The translations under genes and the position numbers were made by a program. From Marinobacter azerbaijanicus (GTDB taxonomy: Bacteria > Pseudomonadota > Gammaproteobacteria > Pseudomonadales > Oleiphilaceae), in assembly GCF_030250645.1 (NCBI RefSeq), contig NZ_JASSVS010000010.1, positions 62,001 through 126,000 on the forward strand: a DNA stretch of 64,000 nt. Direction: 5' to 3'. This document shows positions 18,591-27,850 of this stretch, piece by piece. Position 1 is the stretch's first letter. Each line of letters opens with the position of its first letter. The notes under the pieces are model-generated. The model had not been told where the DNA came from, did not search any database, and saw nothing but the letters and a program-made list of their open reading frames with translations.

Positions 18591-18884
18591 TTACTGTTTG
18601 GTCTGGTTAGTGTTATGGGTTTGGCTGGCCGGCCCACAGCAGGTGGAAGGCATTACCTTGCTGCAGACGTCAGTGCCCGGAACGGGATCATAACCGCCTT
18701 TTGCCCATGGATGACACCTGAGAAGTCGTTTCACCGCAAGAAAAAGACCTTTGAAAGCGCCATGGGTGGTAATGGCTTCGACGGCGTATTGGGAACAGGT
18801 GGGGTAGTGACGGCAGTGGCTGGCCATCATCGGGCTGATTGCGTACTGGTAAAATCGGATGGGCAGGAGCAACAGTTTGCGCAT
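18591..18884 (-). CDS. yidD: YidD, membrane protein insertion efficiency factor
   Basis: A 97-residue small protein with the diagnostic block FYQYAISPMMASHCRHYPTC followed by SQYAVEAITTHG and RCHPWAKGGYDPVP. It is thought to help YidC-dependent insertion at the membrane. Its start overlaps the rnpA stop by one base, and it lies in the invariant rnpA-yidD-yidC order. The C-terminal tail after residue 75 is poorly conserved and rich in Cys, Thr and Asn. Confidence 0.95.
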   Translation of the reverse strand: MRKLLLLPIRFYQYAISPMMASHCRHYPTCSQYAVEAITTHGAFKGLFLAVKRLLRCHPWAKGGYDPVPGTDVCSKVMPSTCCGPASQTHNTNQTKQ

Positions 18885-19291
18885 TAACCCGTTCCTTTGC
18901 CGGTACCGGAAAGTTCCGATGTGGTTGGTTTCTGGAGTTGGCGTCCTTTTTTCCTGAGCCGTGTCCAGAGTTCCGTCAAGGCAGCATTGAGCGTTTGATT
19001 ATCAAGCTCGGCAAGCCCCCGCCTTCCAAGTACGACGATATCCAGTGCCGGATAGTCCGCCTGGTGCCTGAAGGTTTCCCGAACCCGGCGTTTGACGCGG
19101 TTGCGCTGTACGGCCAGTTTGAGGTTCTTTTTCGAGAACACCAGACCAATCCTGGCATGCCCAAGGGAATTAGGCGTTGCCAGGATCAGAAAATTCCGGT
19201 GCGGAACCCTGAGCTGTACATCGTCGAAGACTTTGCCGTAATCACTGGGCTTGAGCAGCCGGGACGATTTTGGAAAGGTCAAAGCCTTCAT
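18884..19291 (-). CDS. rnpA: RnpA, protein subunit of ribonuclease P
   Basis: A 135-residue basic protein that assists the RNase P RNA in cutting tRNA precursors. The family motif is clear: LVFSKKNLKLAVQRNRVKRR with the RNR box at about residues 59-67, preceded by RLLKPSDYGKVF. It is a little longer than usual because of a low-complexity tail. It starts 15 bases after rpmH ends and overlaps yidD by one base. Confidence 0.96.
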   Translation of the reverse strand: MKALTFPKSSRLLKPSDYGKVFDDVQLRVPHRNFLILATPNSLGHARIGLVFSKKNLKLAVQRNRVKRRVRETFRHQADYPALDIVVLGRRGLAELDNQTLNAALTELWTRLRKKGRQLQKPTTSELSGTGKGTG

Positions 19292-19306
19292 CAGGCGGTC
19301 AACGTC

Positions 19307-19441
19307 TTATGCAGACAGACGGGCACGACCTTTCGCACGACGACGGGAAATAACCTTGCGGCCGTTGGCAGTCGCCATGCGAGCACGGAATCCGTGAACG
19401 CGCTTACGCTTCAGTACGCTTGGTTGAAACGTTCTTTTCAT
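19307..19441 (-). CDS. rpmH: Ribosomal protein bL34
   Basis: A 44-residue protein read from ATG at 19441 to TAA at 19307. It begins MKRTFQPSVLKRKRVHGFRA and ends RRAKGRARLSA, which is the standard bL34 sequence. It is the first gene of the leftward row that starts at the origin. It was too short to appear in routine long-ORF lists but is certain. Confidence 0.98.
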   Translation of the reverse strand: MKRTFQPSVLKRKRVHGFRARMATANGRKVISRRRAKGRARLSA

Positions 19442-20083
19442 GGTGTCGATCTCACATTACGGGTATTGGAAATTCAATGATTGGCTGGAAAATGATCAGC
19501 CAAAACAGGAGCGGCATTCTATGCAATATGCTTGAGGAATTCAATGCTTATCCGGTGCTGGTTGAGAATATCTGCGGCAGGGCCGGATGGGCCGGTTGTG
19601 TAATAAGTTCATTAGGTCTTTTTTAATTTCTTTAAGGATTATTATTACTGTTATTACACAGGCTGTTTTCTGTGGATAAGCCAAAAAACCAGAGATCTGG
19701 CAGTCAATTGGAGCAATCACAAAGCGGTTGAAAAGTGGTCATGAGCCCTGTGAATAACCATGGCACGGAATGTGGGTAAGATGACCTTGCTGAAATGGAC
19801 CCAGTTATCCACCAAACATCTGATGGTTGTGCACAGGGTTGGGGGCCGGTTGCGAACAGGGGGCTGTGTGTAAGTCTGTGTGGCATTGTTTTCTGTACAC
19901 AACCCTGTAGGTAAGTCTATAAGAAATTGAAAAATAAGATTTTAAATTTCCACAGGCTGTTTATTAAATGCTTTTGGCCCTTTCACTTGAGGGGTGCTCA
20001 GGTTAGAATCCTTGGTCATCTCTTTCGGCGGGTCATGGAGATCCGGTACGAGTAATTTCTGGGGCATCGGAGGCAAGGCTGTC
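19442..20083. other. Probable chromosomal replication origin (oriC), rpmH-dnaA spacer
   Basis: This 642-base gap has no gene and holds a cluster of DnaA boxes: TGTGGATAA at 19671-19679 and TGTGAATAA at 19749-19757 match the consensus; TGTGGGTAA (19771-19779), TTATCCACC (19805-19813) and TGTGTGTAA (19865-19873) differ by about one base. AT-rich segments flank the cluster at about 19621-19660 and 19915-19975 and could be unwinding elements. The leftward rpmH row and rightward dnaA row diverge from here, as at pseudomonad origins. The rpmH and dnaA promoters must also lie in this spacer. Confidence 0.85.
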
Positions 20084-21532
20084 GTGCCGAACAATATCTG
20101 GCATCAGTGTCTGGAAGTACTCCGGGACGAGTTTCCGGCTCAGCAATTCAACACCTGGCTCAGGCCCTTGCAGTCCGATCACCGCGAGGGCCAGTTGATG
20201 CTGTTTGCGCCCAACCGTTTTGTAATGGATTGGGTCAACGAAAAATACCTCAGGCGAATTGAGGAAGTATTGAAAGACCTCCACGGCGGGCAGGCCCCCC
20301 TGGTGAACATGAAAGTAGGGTCTGCCCCCAAGACGGCCGAACTGGTGGTTCGTTCAGAAACTGCGGCTCACGGCGCAGCGTCAGAACAGGAAGCTGCCAA
20401 TACGGTGACGGAAGAGGAAAAAGGCATTGCAGCCACGGCGAACCCGCGTTCCGCGAAACCAAATAGCGGGGATAGTCGGCGTTCCGTGCAGGTGGAAGGT
20501 GATATCAAGCACCAGAGCTTTCTTAATGAGGGCTTTACGTTTGACACCTTTGTGGAGGGCAAGTCCAACCAGCTGGCCAGGGCCGCATCAATGCAGGTTG
20601 CAGAGAACCCGGGTGGCGTCTATAACCCGTTGTTTCTTTACGGTGGGGTTGGCCTTGGCAAAACCCACCTGATGCATGCCATCGGCAACGATATTGTTCG
20701 TCGCAATCCCAGAGCAAAGGTGGCCTATCTGCGCTCGGAGCGTTTTGTTGCGGATATGGTAAAGGCCCTTCAGCTCAACGCGATCAATGAATTCAAGCGG
20801 TATTATCGGTCTGTGGATGCTCTGCTGATTGATGATATTCAGTTTTTCGCTCGCAAGGAGCGCTCCCAGGAAGAGTTTTTCCACACCTTCAATGCGTTGC
20901 TGGAAGGGGGGCAACAGGTCATTGTGACCTGTGATCGCTTTCCGAAAGAAATTGTGGATATGGAGGAACGGCTAAAGTCACGGTTCGGGTGGGGTCTTAC
21001 CGTCATGGTCGAGCCGCCGGAACTGGAAACCCGGGTAGCCATCCTTATGAAAAAGGCGGAACAGGTAAATGTAAAATTGAGCAGTGAAGCTGCCTTTTTT
21101 ATTGCCCAGAAGATTCGATCGAATGTGCGGGAGCTAGAAGGGGCGCTTCGTCTGGTGATAGCGAATGCTCACTTCACTGGATCGGAAATCACGCCGCCGT
21201 TTATCCGCGAAAGCCTCAAGGATTTACTGGCGTTGCACGAAAAACAGGTTAGTATCGATAACATCCAGCGCACAGTGGCGGAATACTACAAGATCAAGGT
21301 GTCTGATCTGTTGTCGAAACGACGCACCCGGACGGTGACCCGGCCAAGGCAGGTGGCCATGTCCCTTGCCAAGGAACTGACCAACCATAGCTTGCCCGAA
21401 ATCGGCGATGCCTTTGGTGGCCGAGATCACACCACCGTGTTACATGCCTGTAAGAAGATTGTAGAACTCCAGGGTACTGATCCGGGTATCCGGGAGGATT
21501 ATCAGAACTTTATGCGGTTGCTCACAACCTGA
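20084..21532 (+). CDS. dnaA: DnaA, chromosomal replication initiator
   Basis: A 482-residue AAA+ ATPase that binds the DnaA boxes and opens the origin. The order is domain I (IWHQCLEVLRDEFPAQQFNTW), a variable linker at about 90-160, the AAA+ domain with Walker A GGVGLGKTHLMHAIG and Walker B LLIDDIQFF, then DNA-binding domain IV with the signature GGRDHTTVLHACKKI. The start is GTG at 20084, because conserved residues begin immediately there and a GGAGG site lies at 20069-20073; the longer frame from 19994 adds 30 unrelated residues. DnaA boxes upstream imply autoregulation. Confidence 0.97.
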   Translation: MPNNIWHQCLEVLRDEFPAQQFNTWLRPLQSDHREGQLMLFAPNRFVMDWVNEKYLRRIEEVLKDLHGGQAPLVNMKVGSAPKTAELVVRSETAAHGAASEQEAANTVTEEEKGIAATANPRSAKPNSGDSRRSVQVEGDIKHQSFLNEGFTFDTFVEGKSNQLARAASMQVAENPGGVYNPLFLYGGVGLGKTHLMHAIGNDIVRRNPRAKVAYLRSERFVADMVKALQLNAINEFKRYYRSVDALLIDDIQFFARKERSQEEFFHTFNALLEGGQQVIVTCDRFPKEIVDMEERLKSRFGWGLTVMVEPPELETRVAILMKKAEQVNVKLSSEAAFFIAQKIRSNVRELEGALRLVIANAHFTGSEITPPFIRESLKDLLALHEKQVSIDNIQRTVAEYYKIKVSDLLSKRRTRTVTRPRQVAMSLAKELTNHSLPEIGDAFGGRDHTTVLHACKKIVELQGTDPGIREDYQNFMRLLTT

Positions 21533-21589
21533 CCGGTTCTGTGGGTAAACAACAAACATTCACCTTCCAATAAAAGAATGCTGAGTGCC

Positions 21590-22693
21590 ATGAAACTGAC
21601 GATCAGCCGAGAATCCCTGCTTACGCCGCTACAGTCCATTGCCGGTGTGGTAGAACGAAAACAGACAATGCCGGTACTGTCGAATGTGCTGCTGGTGGCG
21701 GAAGACAATTCCCTGACCCTTACCGGCACCAACATGGAAGTGGAACTGGTGGGCCGGGTGTCGCCGGTGCATGTGGATCAGCCGGGGCGTATTACCGTTC
21801 CCGCGCGGAAATTGTCCGATATCTGTCGTGCCCTGGGCGATGAGGCGCCGATCGAACTGGCGCTGGAAGGTGATCGTCTCCACCTGCGTTGTGGTGCCAG
21901 TCACTTTACCCTGTCGACACTGCCAGCGGAGCACTTCCCCAACGTAGAGGACGAAGCTGAAAGTTTCCGGCTCGAGCTCCCCCAGAAGGAACTCAGCCGT
22001 ATGTTTGATGCGACGGCGTTTGCCATGGCGCAACAGGATGTCCGTTATTATCTCAACGGGCTGTTGCTGGAAGTGGACAAGGACCATGTTCGAACGGTTG
22101 CAACCGATGGCCATCGGCTTGCCATGGCGCATTTCGATCTGCCCACAGGTTGTCCGGAGCCGCGTCAGGTCATTGTGCCGAGAAAAGGTGTGCTGGAACT
22201 TTCACGGTTGCTGGACGATGTGGAAACTCCGGTCACCCTGGTCATTGGGGATAACCATCTGCGCGCGACGGTGGGGTCCTACACCTTTACCTCCAAGCTG
22301 ATAGAGGGCAAGTTCCCGGATTATAACCGGGTTATTCCCCGCGGCGGAGACAAGATCGTACTGGCGGACAGGGCAACGCTCAAGAATACGCTGCAGCGTG
22401 CCGGTATCCTTTCCCATGAAAACATCCGGGGCGTACGCCTGAACCTTGCACCCGATGAACTGCAGGTGTTCGCCAATAACCCGGATCAGGAACAGGCCGA
22501 AGACGCGTTGCCTGTTGAGTATCAGGGCGAATCTCTGCAGATCGGATTTAATGTAGGCTATCTGGTGGATGTAATGAATGCGCTGGAGGAGGATCAGGTA
22601 AAGATTACTCTGGCCAATCCCAACAGCAGCGCGCTGATTGAAGCTCCGAATGACAACCGTTGCCTTTACGTTGTGATGCCCATGCGGCTCTGA
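21590..22693 (+). CDS. dnaN: DnaN, DNA polymerase III sliding clamp (beta subunit)
   Basis: A 367-residue ring-forming processivity factor. It starts with MKLTISRESLLTPLQSIAGVVERKQTMPVLSN-type sequence and ends with the conserved VVMPMRL peptide. Length and layout (three repeated clamp domains) are normal. ATG 21590 gives the family start; an upstream in-frame start would add only four residues. It follows dnaA after 57 bases. Confidence 0.97.
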   Translation: MKLTISRESLLTPLQSIAGVVERKQTMPVLSNVLLVAEDNSLTLTGTNMEVELVGRVSPVHVDQPGRITVPARKLSDICRALGDEAPIELALEGDRLHLRCGASHFTLSTLPAEHFPNVEDEAESFRLELPQKELSRMFDATAFAMAQQDVRYYLNGLLLEVDKDHVRTVATDGHRLAMAHFDLPTGCPEPRQVIVPRKGVLELSRLLDDVETPVTLVIGDNHLRATVGSYTFTSKLIEGKFPDYNRVIPRGGDKIVLADRATLKNTLQRAGILSHENIRGVRLNLAPDELQVFANNPDQEQAEDALPVEYQGESLQIGFNVGYLVDVMNALEEDQVKITLANPNSSALIEAPNDNRCLYVVMPMRL

Positions 22694-22732
22694 CAGAAGG
22701 CAGTGTTTACAGGATAAGGAAGGAAGTGAATC

Positions 22733-24004
22733 ATGGGAACGGTGACGAACAGCCTCAAGGGTGCTTTTCGAATCGGTCAGACTCTGTCTGTACTCGGACG
22801 CGCCGGAGCCAACTGGGTTCGGGGTGACAGGCCACCTGCTCCTCGACTGCTCAGACAGACGTTCGAATCTCTGGGTGCGACCTACATAAAGCTTGGTCAG
22901 TTTATTGCCAGCTCTCCGACCTTCTTTCCCAAGGAATACGTGGAAGAGTTCCAGTACTGTCTGGACCGTACCCCTAACCTTCCCTTCAGTGTGATCAAAA
23001 AGATCATCAGGGATGAGCTTGGGCGCCCGATAGAGGAAGTGTATTCCGATATCGACCCTGTGGCCCTGGCGTCTGCGTCAATAGCGCAGGTTCATGCCGC
23101 GAAGCTGGTTACCGGGGAAGATGTGGTGATCAAGGTTCAGAAGCCCGGAGTGGAGAACATACTGCTCACGGATCTGAACTTTCTGTATCTGTCGGCCCGG
23201 ATTCTGGAGACCCTGGCACCGAAACTTTCGTGGACCTCGTTGTCCGGGATTGTGGAGGAAATCCAGCGAACCATGATGGAAGAGTGTGATTTCATCAAGG
23301 AAGCCAACAATCTGAAGGTATTCCGGGAATTCCTCCTTAATACTCACAATGAGGATGCTACGGTACCTTTGGTTTATGAAAGCTGCAGCACTCGTCGGAT
23401 TCTTACCATGGAGCGATTTCATGGAGTACCACTGACCGACCTGGAGAGTATTCGGGGTTACGCGCGGGATCCGGAAAGGACACTGATCACGGCCATGAAC
23501 ACCTGGTTCTCAAGCCTGACCCAATGTGAGTTTTTCCATGCCGACGTCCACGCGGGTAACCTCATGGTGCTCAAGGATGGGCGGGTCGGATTTATTGATT
23601 TTGGTATTGTCGGCCGTATACGTCCGGATACCTGGCAGGCAGTCAGTGACTTTATCTCCTCGGTGATGGTTGGAAATTTTGACGGCATGGCAGACGCCAT
23701 GATCCGTATTGGCATTACCCATCAGAAGGTTGAAGTCAGTGAGCTGTCCCATGACCTTCGTCGTCTGTACCAGCAGATGGACAAGATGGTGCCGGACGAG
23801 GCTCCGTATCAGCCAGACCAGGCTGAGGATGACGTGAATAATATCCTGATGGATATGGTCCGGATTGGCGAGGGCCATGGCCTTCATTTTCCAAGGGAGT
23901 TCGCGCTGTTGCTGAAACAGTTCCTGTATTTCGATCGCTACGTTCATATACTGGCGCCGGAGATGGATGTCTTTATGGACGAGCGCCTGACCATGCTGCA
24001 TTAA
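22733..24004 (+). CDS. ABC1/UbiB-family atypical protein kinase-like protein
   Basis: A 423-residue protein of the UbiB/ADCK/AarF family, ATPases or kinases mostly linked to quinone metabolism. Family marks are the KxGQ motif in YIKLGQFIASSP (about residues 53-64), the Ala-rich loop ALASASIAQVHAA, the lysine in VVIKVQKPG, catalytic loop FFHADVHAGNLMV and the metal-binding FIDFGIVG. It lacks the two long C-terminal membrane spans of ordinary UbiB, so it is probably a paralogue with a different role. It sits between dnaN and recF, a position normally empty in this row, 39 bases after dnaN, and is followed by a terminator. The true function is not known. Confidence 0.88.
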   Translation: MGTVTNSLKGAFRIGQTLSVLGRAGANWVRGDRPPAPRLLRQTFESLGATYIKLGQFIASSPTFFPKEYVEEFQYCLDRTPNLPFSVIKKIIRDELGRPIEEVYSDIDPVALASASIAQVHAAKLVTGEDVVIKVQKPGVENILLTDLNFLYLSARILETLAPKLSWTSLSGIVEEIQRTMMEECDFIKEANNLKVFREFLLNTHNEDATVPLVYESCSTRRILTMERFHGVPLTDLESIRGYARDPERTLITAMNTWFSSLTQCEFFHADVHAGNLMVLKDGRVGFIDFGIVGRIRPDTWQAVSDFISSVMVGNFDGMADAMIRIGITHQKVEVSELSHDLRRLYQQMDKMVPDEAPYQPDQAEDDVNNILMDMVRIGEGHGLHFPREFALLLKQFLYFDRYVHILAPEMDVFMDERLTMLH

Positions 24005-24035
24005 TCGCGTTCATCCGAAAGGTTTTGTGCACTGG

Positions 24036-24068
24036 GGCAGCGTCGTCGAAGGGCACGCTGCCTTTTTT
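24036..24068 (+). terminator. Rho-independent terminator after the UbiB-family gene
   Basis: An 8-bp stem (24036-24043 with 24055-24062) is followed by six T residues at 24063-24068. It would end the dnaA-dnaN-UbiB transcript, so recF and gyrB should need their own promoter. Confidence 0.85.
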
Positions 24069-24103
24069 GTCCCGTCTCTCCAGGCTGATACGTATCGTGA
24101 CTT

Positions 24104-25228
24104 ATGGCGCTCGTTAAATTGCAAACGGAACACTTCCGCAACCTCTCGCCCGCGTCGGTCACCTTCTCCCCCTCGATTAATCTTTTATTCGGTGAAAATG
24201 GTAGTGGTAAAACCAGCGTACTGGAGGCCATTGGCTATCTGGGCCTCGGTCGGTCGTTCAGGGTAAGCCGGCACCAGGCAGTCGTCAGTCATGGGCAACA
24301 GAAACTGACGGTATTTGGTGGTCTCGATTCGGGGATGGCGGAAGACACGAGTGTCCAGTCCGGCCAGCTTAGCCACCGTGTTGGAATTTCCCGCGATGTC
24401 TCGTCCAAGGAGACGACGCTGCGCGTTGATGGCGAGGCGGTTCGAAATCTGTCGTCACTGGCCCAGCATCTGCCGGTGTCGGTTATTGATCCTGGCGTGT
24501 TCGATATTATTGCCGGAGGCCCCGGAAAACGGAGGCAGTTTCTGGACTGGGCAGTGTTCCACGTGGAACCTTCCTTCGCATCGGTCTGGCAACAGTGCCA
24601 AAGAGTCACATCACAGCGGAATCAAATCCTGAGAACTGGTAGAATAGACGATGCTCTGATGAAGGTCTGGGATTCACAGTACACGGAGTTGGCAGAGCGT
24701 TTAACAAAAGCACGGACAGAAACCTTTCGACTGTTTACCAATGCTTTTAATAGCCTGCTCGGTGAGATCGAAGCGCCCTGGGTCGAAGGGCTCAAACTCG
24801 ATTTTTATGCGGGTTGGGATTCGTCACAATCCCTGATGGATGTGTTGAAAGCCCATCGGGAACAGGAACAGAAAATGGGGCATACATTGTATGGCCCTAA
24901 TCGTGCCGACATAAGGCTGCGATTTCAGGGGCGCCCGGTGTCAGAAACCTTTTCCCGGGGCCAACAGAAGACGCTGGTCATATTGATGAAGATTGCTCAG
25001 GGCATGGTACTGAGCGATCTGGGTAAACAGGTCACCTTTCTGCTGGACGATATCAATGCAGAACTGGACGTGGGGCATCGGGCCATGCTCGCTCAGAAGC
25101 TCTACGAATTACGATGTCAGGTATTTCTGACGTCGATAGAGCCGCCTCGGCCTGAGGAGCTATGGCAGAACACCATGCCGGAATACAGATTGTTCCACGT
25201 GGAACATGGAAAATTGACGGAAGAATAG
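24104..25228 (+). CDS. recF: RecF, recombination and gap-repair protein
   Basis: A 374-residue SMC-like ATPase that loads RecA at single-strand gaps with RecO and RecR. Walker A is GENGSGKTSVLEAIG at about 29-43, the ABC-type signature is in TFSRGQQKTLVILMK, and Walker B is FLLDDINAELD. It begins with the usual KLQTEHFRNL beta strand. Two parS sites are embedded in the coding sequence (24555-24570 and 25191-25206). Confidence 0.96.
   Translation: MALVKLQTEHFRNLSPASVTFSPSINLLFGENGSGKTSVLEAIGYLGLGRSFRVSRHQAVVSHGQQKLTVFGGLDSGMAEDTSVQSGQLSHRVGISRDVSSKETTLRVDGEAVRNLSSLAQHLPVSVIDPGVFDIIAGGPGKRRQFLDWAVFHVEPSFASVWQQCQRVTSQRNQILRTGRIDDALMKVWDSQYTELAERLTKARTETFRLFTNAFNSLLGEIEAPWVEGLKLDFYAGWDSSQSLMDVLKAHREQEQKMGHTLYGPNRADIRLRFQGRPVSETFSRGQQKTLVILMKIAQGMVLSDLGKQVTFLLDDINAELDVGHRAMLAQKLYELRCQVFLTSIEPPRPEELWQNTMPEYRLFHVEHGKLTEE
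24555..24570. promoter_or_regulatory. parS centromere site 1 (ParB-binding)
   Basis: The 16-mer TGTTCCACGTGGAACC contains the perfect 14-bp palindrome GTTCCACGTGGAAC, the Pseudomonas-type parS core. ParB would bind here and spread to help segregate the origin region. It lies inside recF. Confidence 0.88.
25191..25206. promoter_or_regulatory. parS centromere site 2 (ParB-binding)
   Basis: TGTTCCACGTGGAACA is a perfect 16-bp palindrome identical to the site-1 core, 636 bases further on and near the end of recF. No third copy of the 14-bp core was seen elsewhere in the window. Confidence 0.9.
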
Positions 25229-25313
25229 AATAAGGCCCGGATGATCCATCTTCATTCCTCAGAAGCAGAGGCAATGGATTCAGGCCGGGAAATCACCCTT
25301 CAGGAGTGCCCTA

Positions 25314-27728
25314 ATGAGCGAATCGATTTACAATTCCTCCAGTATCAAGGTATTGAAAGGACTGGACGCGGTGCGGAAACGGCCCGGTATGTACATTGGT
25401 GATACCGATGACGGTACCGGCCTGCACCATATGGTTTTTGAGTTGGTGGACAACTCTATTGACGAAGCGCTGGCCGGGCACTGTTCTGAAATCGGAGTGA
25501 TCATCCATCCGGACGAGTCAGTGACGGTCAAGGACAACGGCCGTGGTATACCGGTTGACCTCCATGAGGAAGAGGGTGTGTCGGCTGCAGAAGTCATCAT
25601 GACCGTTCTCCACGCCGGCGGTAAGTTTGATGACAACAGCTATAAGGTCTCCGGCGGTCTGCACGGTGTTGGCGTCTCCGTTGTTAACGCCCTTTCCTCT
25701 TCTCTTACCCTGACTATCCGTCGTGATGGCAAGGTCTATGAGCAGGTCTACAATGGCGGTGTCCCGAAGGCGCCTCTGGCTGTTGTAGGCGATACCGATG
25801 CCAGCGGCACCAAAGTCCACTTTATTCCGTCACCTGAAACCTTCACCAGTATCGAGTTCCACTGGGACATTCTGGCCAAGCGCCTCCGGGAATTGGCGTT
25901 TCTGAACAGTGGTGTGCGTATCCGCCTGCAGGATGAACGTTCGGGCAAGGAAGAGGTTTTCGAGTACGAGGGTGGCCTGCGAGCCTTTGTCGAGCACCTG
26001 AACTCCAACAAAACCCCGATTAACCGGGTATTCCACTTTATCAAGGAGCGTGAAGACGGGATTGTGGTTGAAGTGGCCATGCAGTGGAACGATGCCTTCC
26101 AGGAGAACATCTACACCTTCACCAATAATATTCCACAGCGTGATGGTGGTACTCACCTGGCAGGTTTCCGTGCCGCCCTGACCCGCTCACTCAATAACTA
26201 TATCGAGCATGAGGGCCTGGGCAAGAAGGCGAAAGTCAGCACATCGGGCGATGATGCCCGTGAAGGCCTGACTGCAATCATCAGCGTGAAGGTGCCAGAC
26301 CCCAAGTTCTCCTCCCAGACCAAGGACAAGCTGGTTTCTTCCGAGGTGAAAACCGCCGTTGAGCAGGAACTCTACCAGTCGTTCGCTGACTTCCTGCAGG
26401 AACAGCCAAACGAGGCTAGGCTGATCGTCAACAAGATGATCGAAGCTGCGCGAGCCCGTGAAGCCGCCCGTAAGGCGCGGGACATGACCCGTCGCAAGGG
26501 TGCGCTGGACATCGCCGGCCTGCCCGGCAAGCTGGCAGACTGCCAGGAAAAAGATCCCGCCCTTTCCGAACTGTTCATTGTGGAGGGCGATTCTGCCGGC
26601 GGCAGCGCCAAGCAGGGGCGTGATCGTAAAACCCAGGCGATTCTGCCGCTGAAAGGCAAGATCCTTAACGTTGAGAAGGCGCGCTTTGACAAGATGCTGT
26701 CTTCCGTGGAAGTGGGCACCCTGATCACCGCCCTGGGTTGCGGTATCGGCCGGGAAGAATTCAATCCCGACAAACTCCGATACCATTCCCTGATCATTAT
26801 GACCGACGCGGATGTGGACGGCTCCCACATCCGCACCCTGCTGCTCACCTTCCTGTTCCGACAGATGCGGGAAATCATTGAGCGTGGTCATGTTTTCATT
26901 GCCATGCCGCCTCTGTACAAGGTCAAGCGCGGCAAGCAGGAGCAGTATCTGAAGGACGAAAAAGCCAAGGAAGCCTACCTGACACAGACCGCTCTGGAAG
27001 GCGCGCAGCTATACGTAAATCCGGAAGCACCGGCGATCAAGGATTCCGCCCTGGAAACCATGGTCAAGGATTACCAGGCGGTGATGGCGATGATCGATCG
27101 TCTGTCCCGTGCGTATCCGGCCAAGGTGCTTCAGCAGATGCTGCAGAACGTGACCCTCAAGCCTGAGGATCTGAAAGAAGAGGAAGCGGTTACCCGTTGG
27201 GTTGCCCGTCTGGGTGATGGCTTACAGCTGGATACCCGCACCGGCACCAAGTACGCCTTCTCGGTGGAAAAGGATACCGAACGGAATCTGTATCTGCCGA
27301 AGGTCGTGATCTATGTCCATGGCATTCCCCACAATCATGTCTTCAGTCACGAGTTCTTCGAGTCGTCTTCATACGCCTCTATCGCCCGGATGGGCGAAAC
27401 ACTGGATGGACTGATCGAAGACGGCGCCTATATTCAGCGGGGCGAGCGCAAGCAAGCAGTACTGTCCTTTGAAGGTGCGCTCGACTGGTTGATGAAGGAA
27501 GCCCAGCGTGGTCTGAACATTCAACGCTATAAGGGACTGGGTGAGATGAACCCGGAGCAGCTTTGGGAAACCACTATGGACCCGGAAACGCGCCGCATGA
27601 TGAAAGTCACCATCGAGGATGCCATAGCAGCCGATCAGATTTTCACGACGCTGATGGGTGATGACGTAGAACCGCGCCGTCTGTTTATCCAGACGAACGC
27701 ACTGGAAGTAACCAACCTGGATATCTGA
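25314..27728 (+). CDS. gyrB: GyrB, DNA gyrase subunit B
   Basis: An 804-residue ATPase subunit of DNA gyrase. The GHKL ATP-binding domain has ELVDNSIDEAL and NGRGIPVD, with GGLHGVGVSVVNALS as the lid motif. The TOPRIM domain has ELFIVEGDSAGGSAKQGRD and DADVDGSHIRTLLL. The C-terminal tail ends in the usual LEVTNLDI. Length is that of a gammaproteobacterial GyrB with its extra insert. It follows recF after 85 bases and is followed by a strong terminator. Confidence 0.98.
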   Translation: MSESIYNSSSIKVLKGLDAVRKRPGMYIGDTDDGTGLHHMVFELVDNSIDEALAGHCSEIGVIIHPDESVTVKDNGRGIPVDLHEEEGVSAAEVIMTVLHAGGKFDDNSYKVSGGLHGVGVSVVNALSSSLTLTIRRDGKVYEQVYNGGVPKAPLAVVGDTDASGTKVHFIPSPETFTSIEFHWDILAKRLRELAFLNSGVRIRLQDERSGKEEVFEYEGGLRAFVEHLNSNKTPINRVFHFIKEREDGIVVEVAMQWNDAFQENIYTFTNNIPQRDGGTHLAGFRAALTRSLNNYIEHEGLGKKAKVSTSGDDAREGLTAIISVKVPDPKFSSQTKDKLVSSEVKTAVEQELYQSFADFLQEQPNEARLIVNKMIEAARAREAARKARDMTRRKGALDIAGLPGKLADCQEKDPALSELFIVEGDSAGGSAKQGRDRKTQAILPLKGKILNVEKARFDKMLSSVEVGTLITALGCGIGREEFNPDKLRYHSLIIMTDADVDGSHIRTLLLTFLFRQMREIIERGHVFIAMPPLYKVKRGKQEQYLKDEKAKEAYLTQTALEGAQLYVNPEAPAIKDSALETMVKDYQAVMAMIDRLSRAYPAKVLQQMLQNVTLKPEDLKEEEAVTRWVARLGDGLQLDTRTGTKYAFSVEKDTERNLYLPKVVIYVHGIPHNHVFSHEFFESSSYASIARMGETLDGLIEDGAYIQRGERKQAVLSFEGALDWLMKEAQRGLNIQRYKGLGEMNPEQLWETTMDPETRRMMKVTIEDAIAADQIFTTLMGDDVEPRRLFIQTNALEVTNLDI

Positions 27729-27787
27729 CCCCGGGTCAGATGTATCCCGTCTCCGGAGTGGCCTGTTTTGTCTTCCGGGGTATAAAA

Positions 27788-27818
27788 AAGGCGACCATCT
27801 GGTCGCCTTTTTCTTTTA
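27788..27818 (+). terminator. Rho-independent terminator of gyrB
   Basis: A 9-bp GC-rich stem (27788-27796 with 27801-27809) is followed by a T-rich tract to 27818. The upstream A-run makes it potentially active in the opposite direction as well, which suits the convergent gene at 27851. Confidence 0.92.
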
Positions 27819-27850
27819 AATTCAAAATGTTAACAGATAATTTGCCAGGG

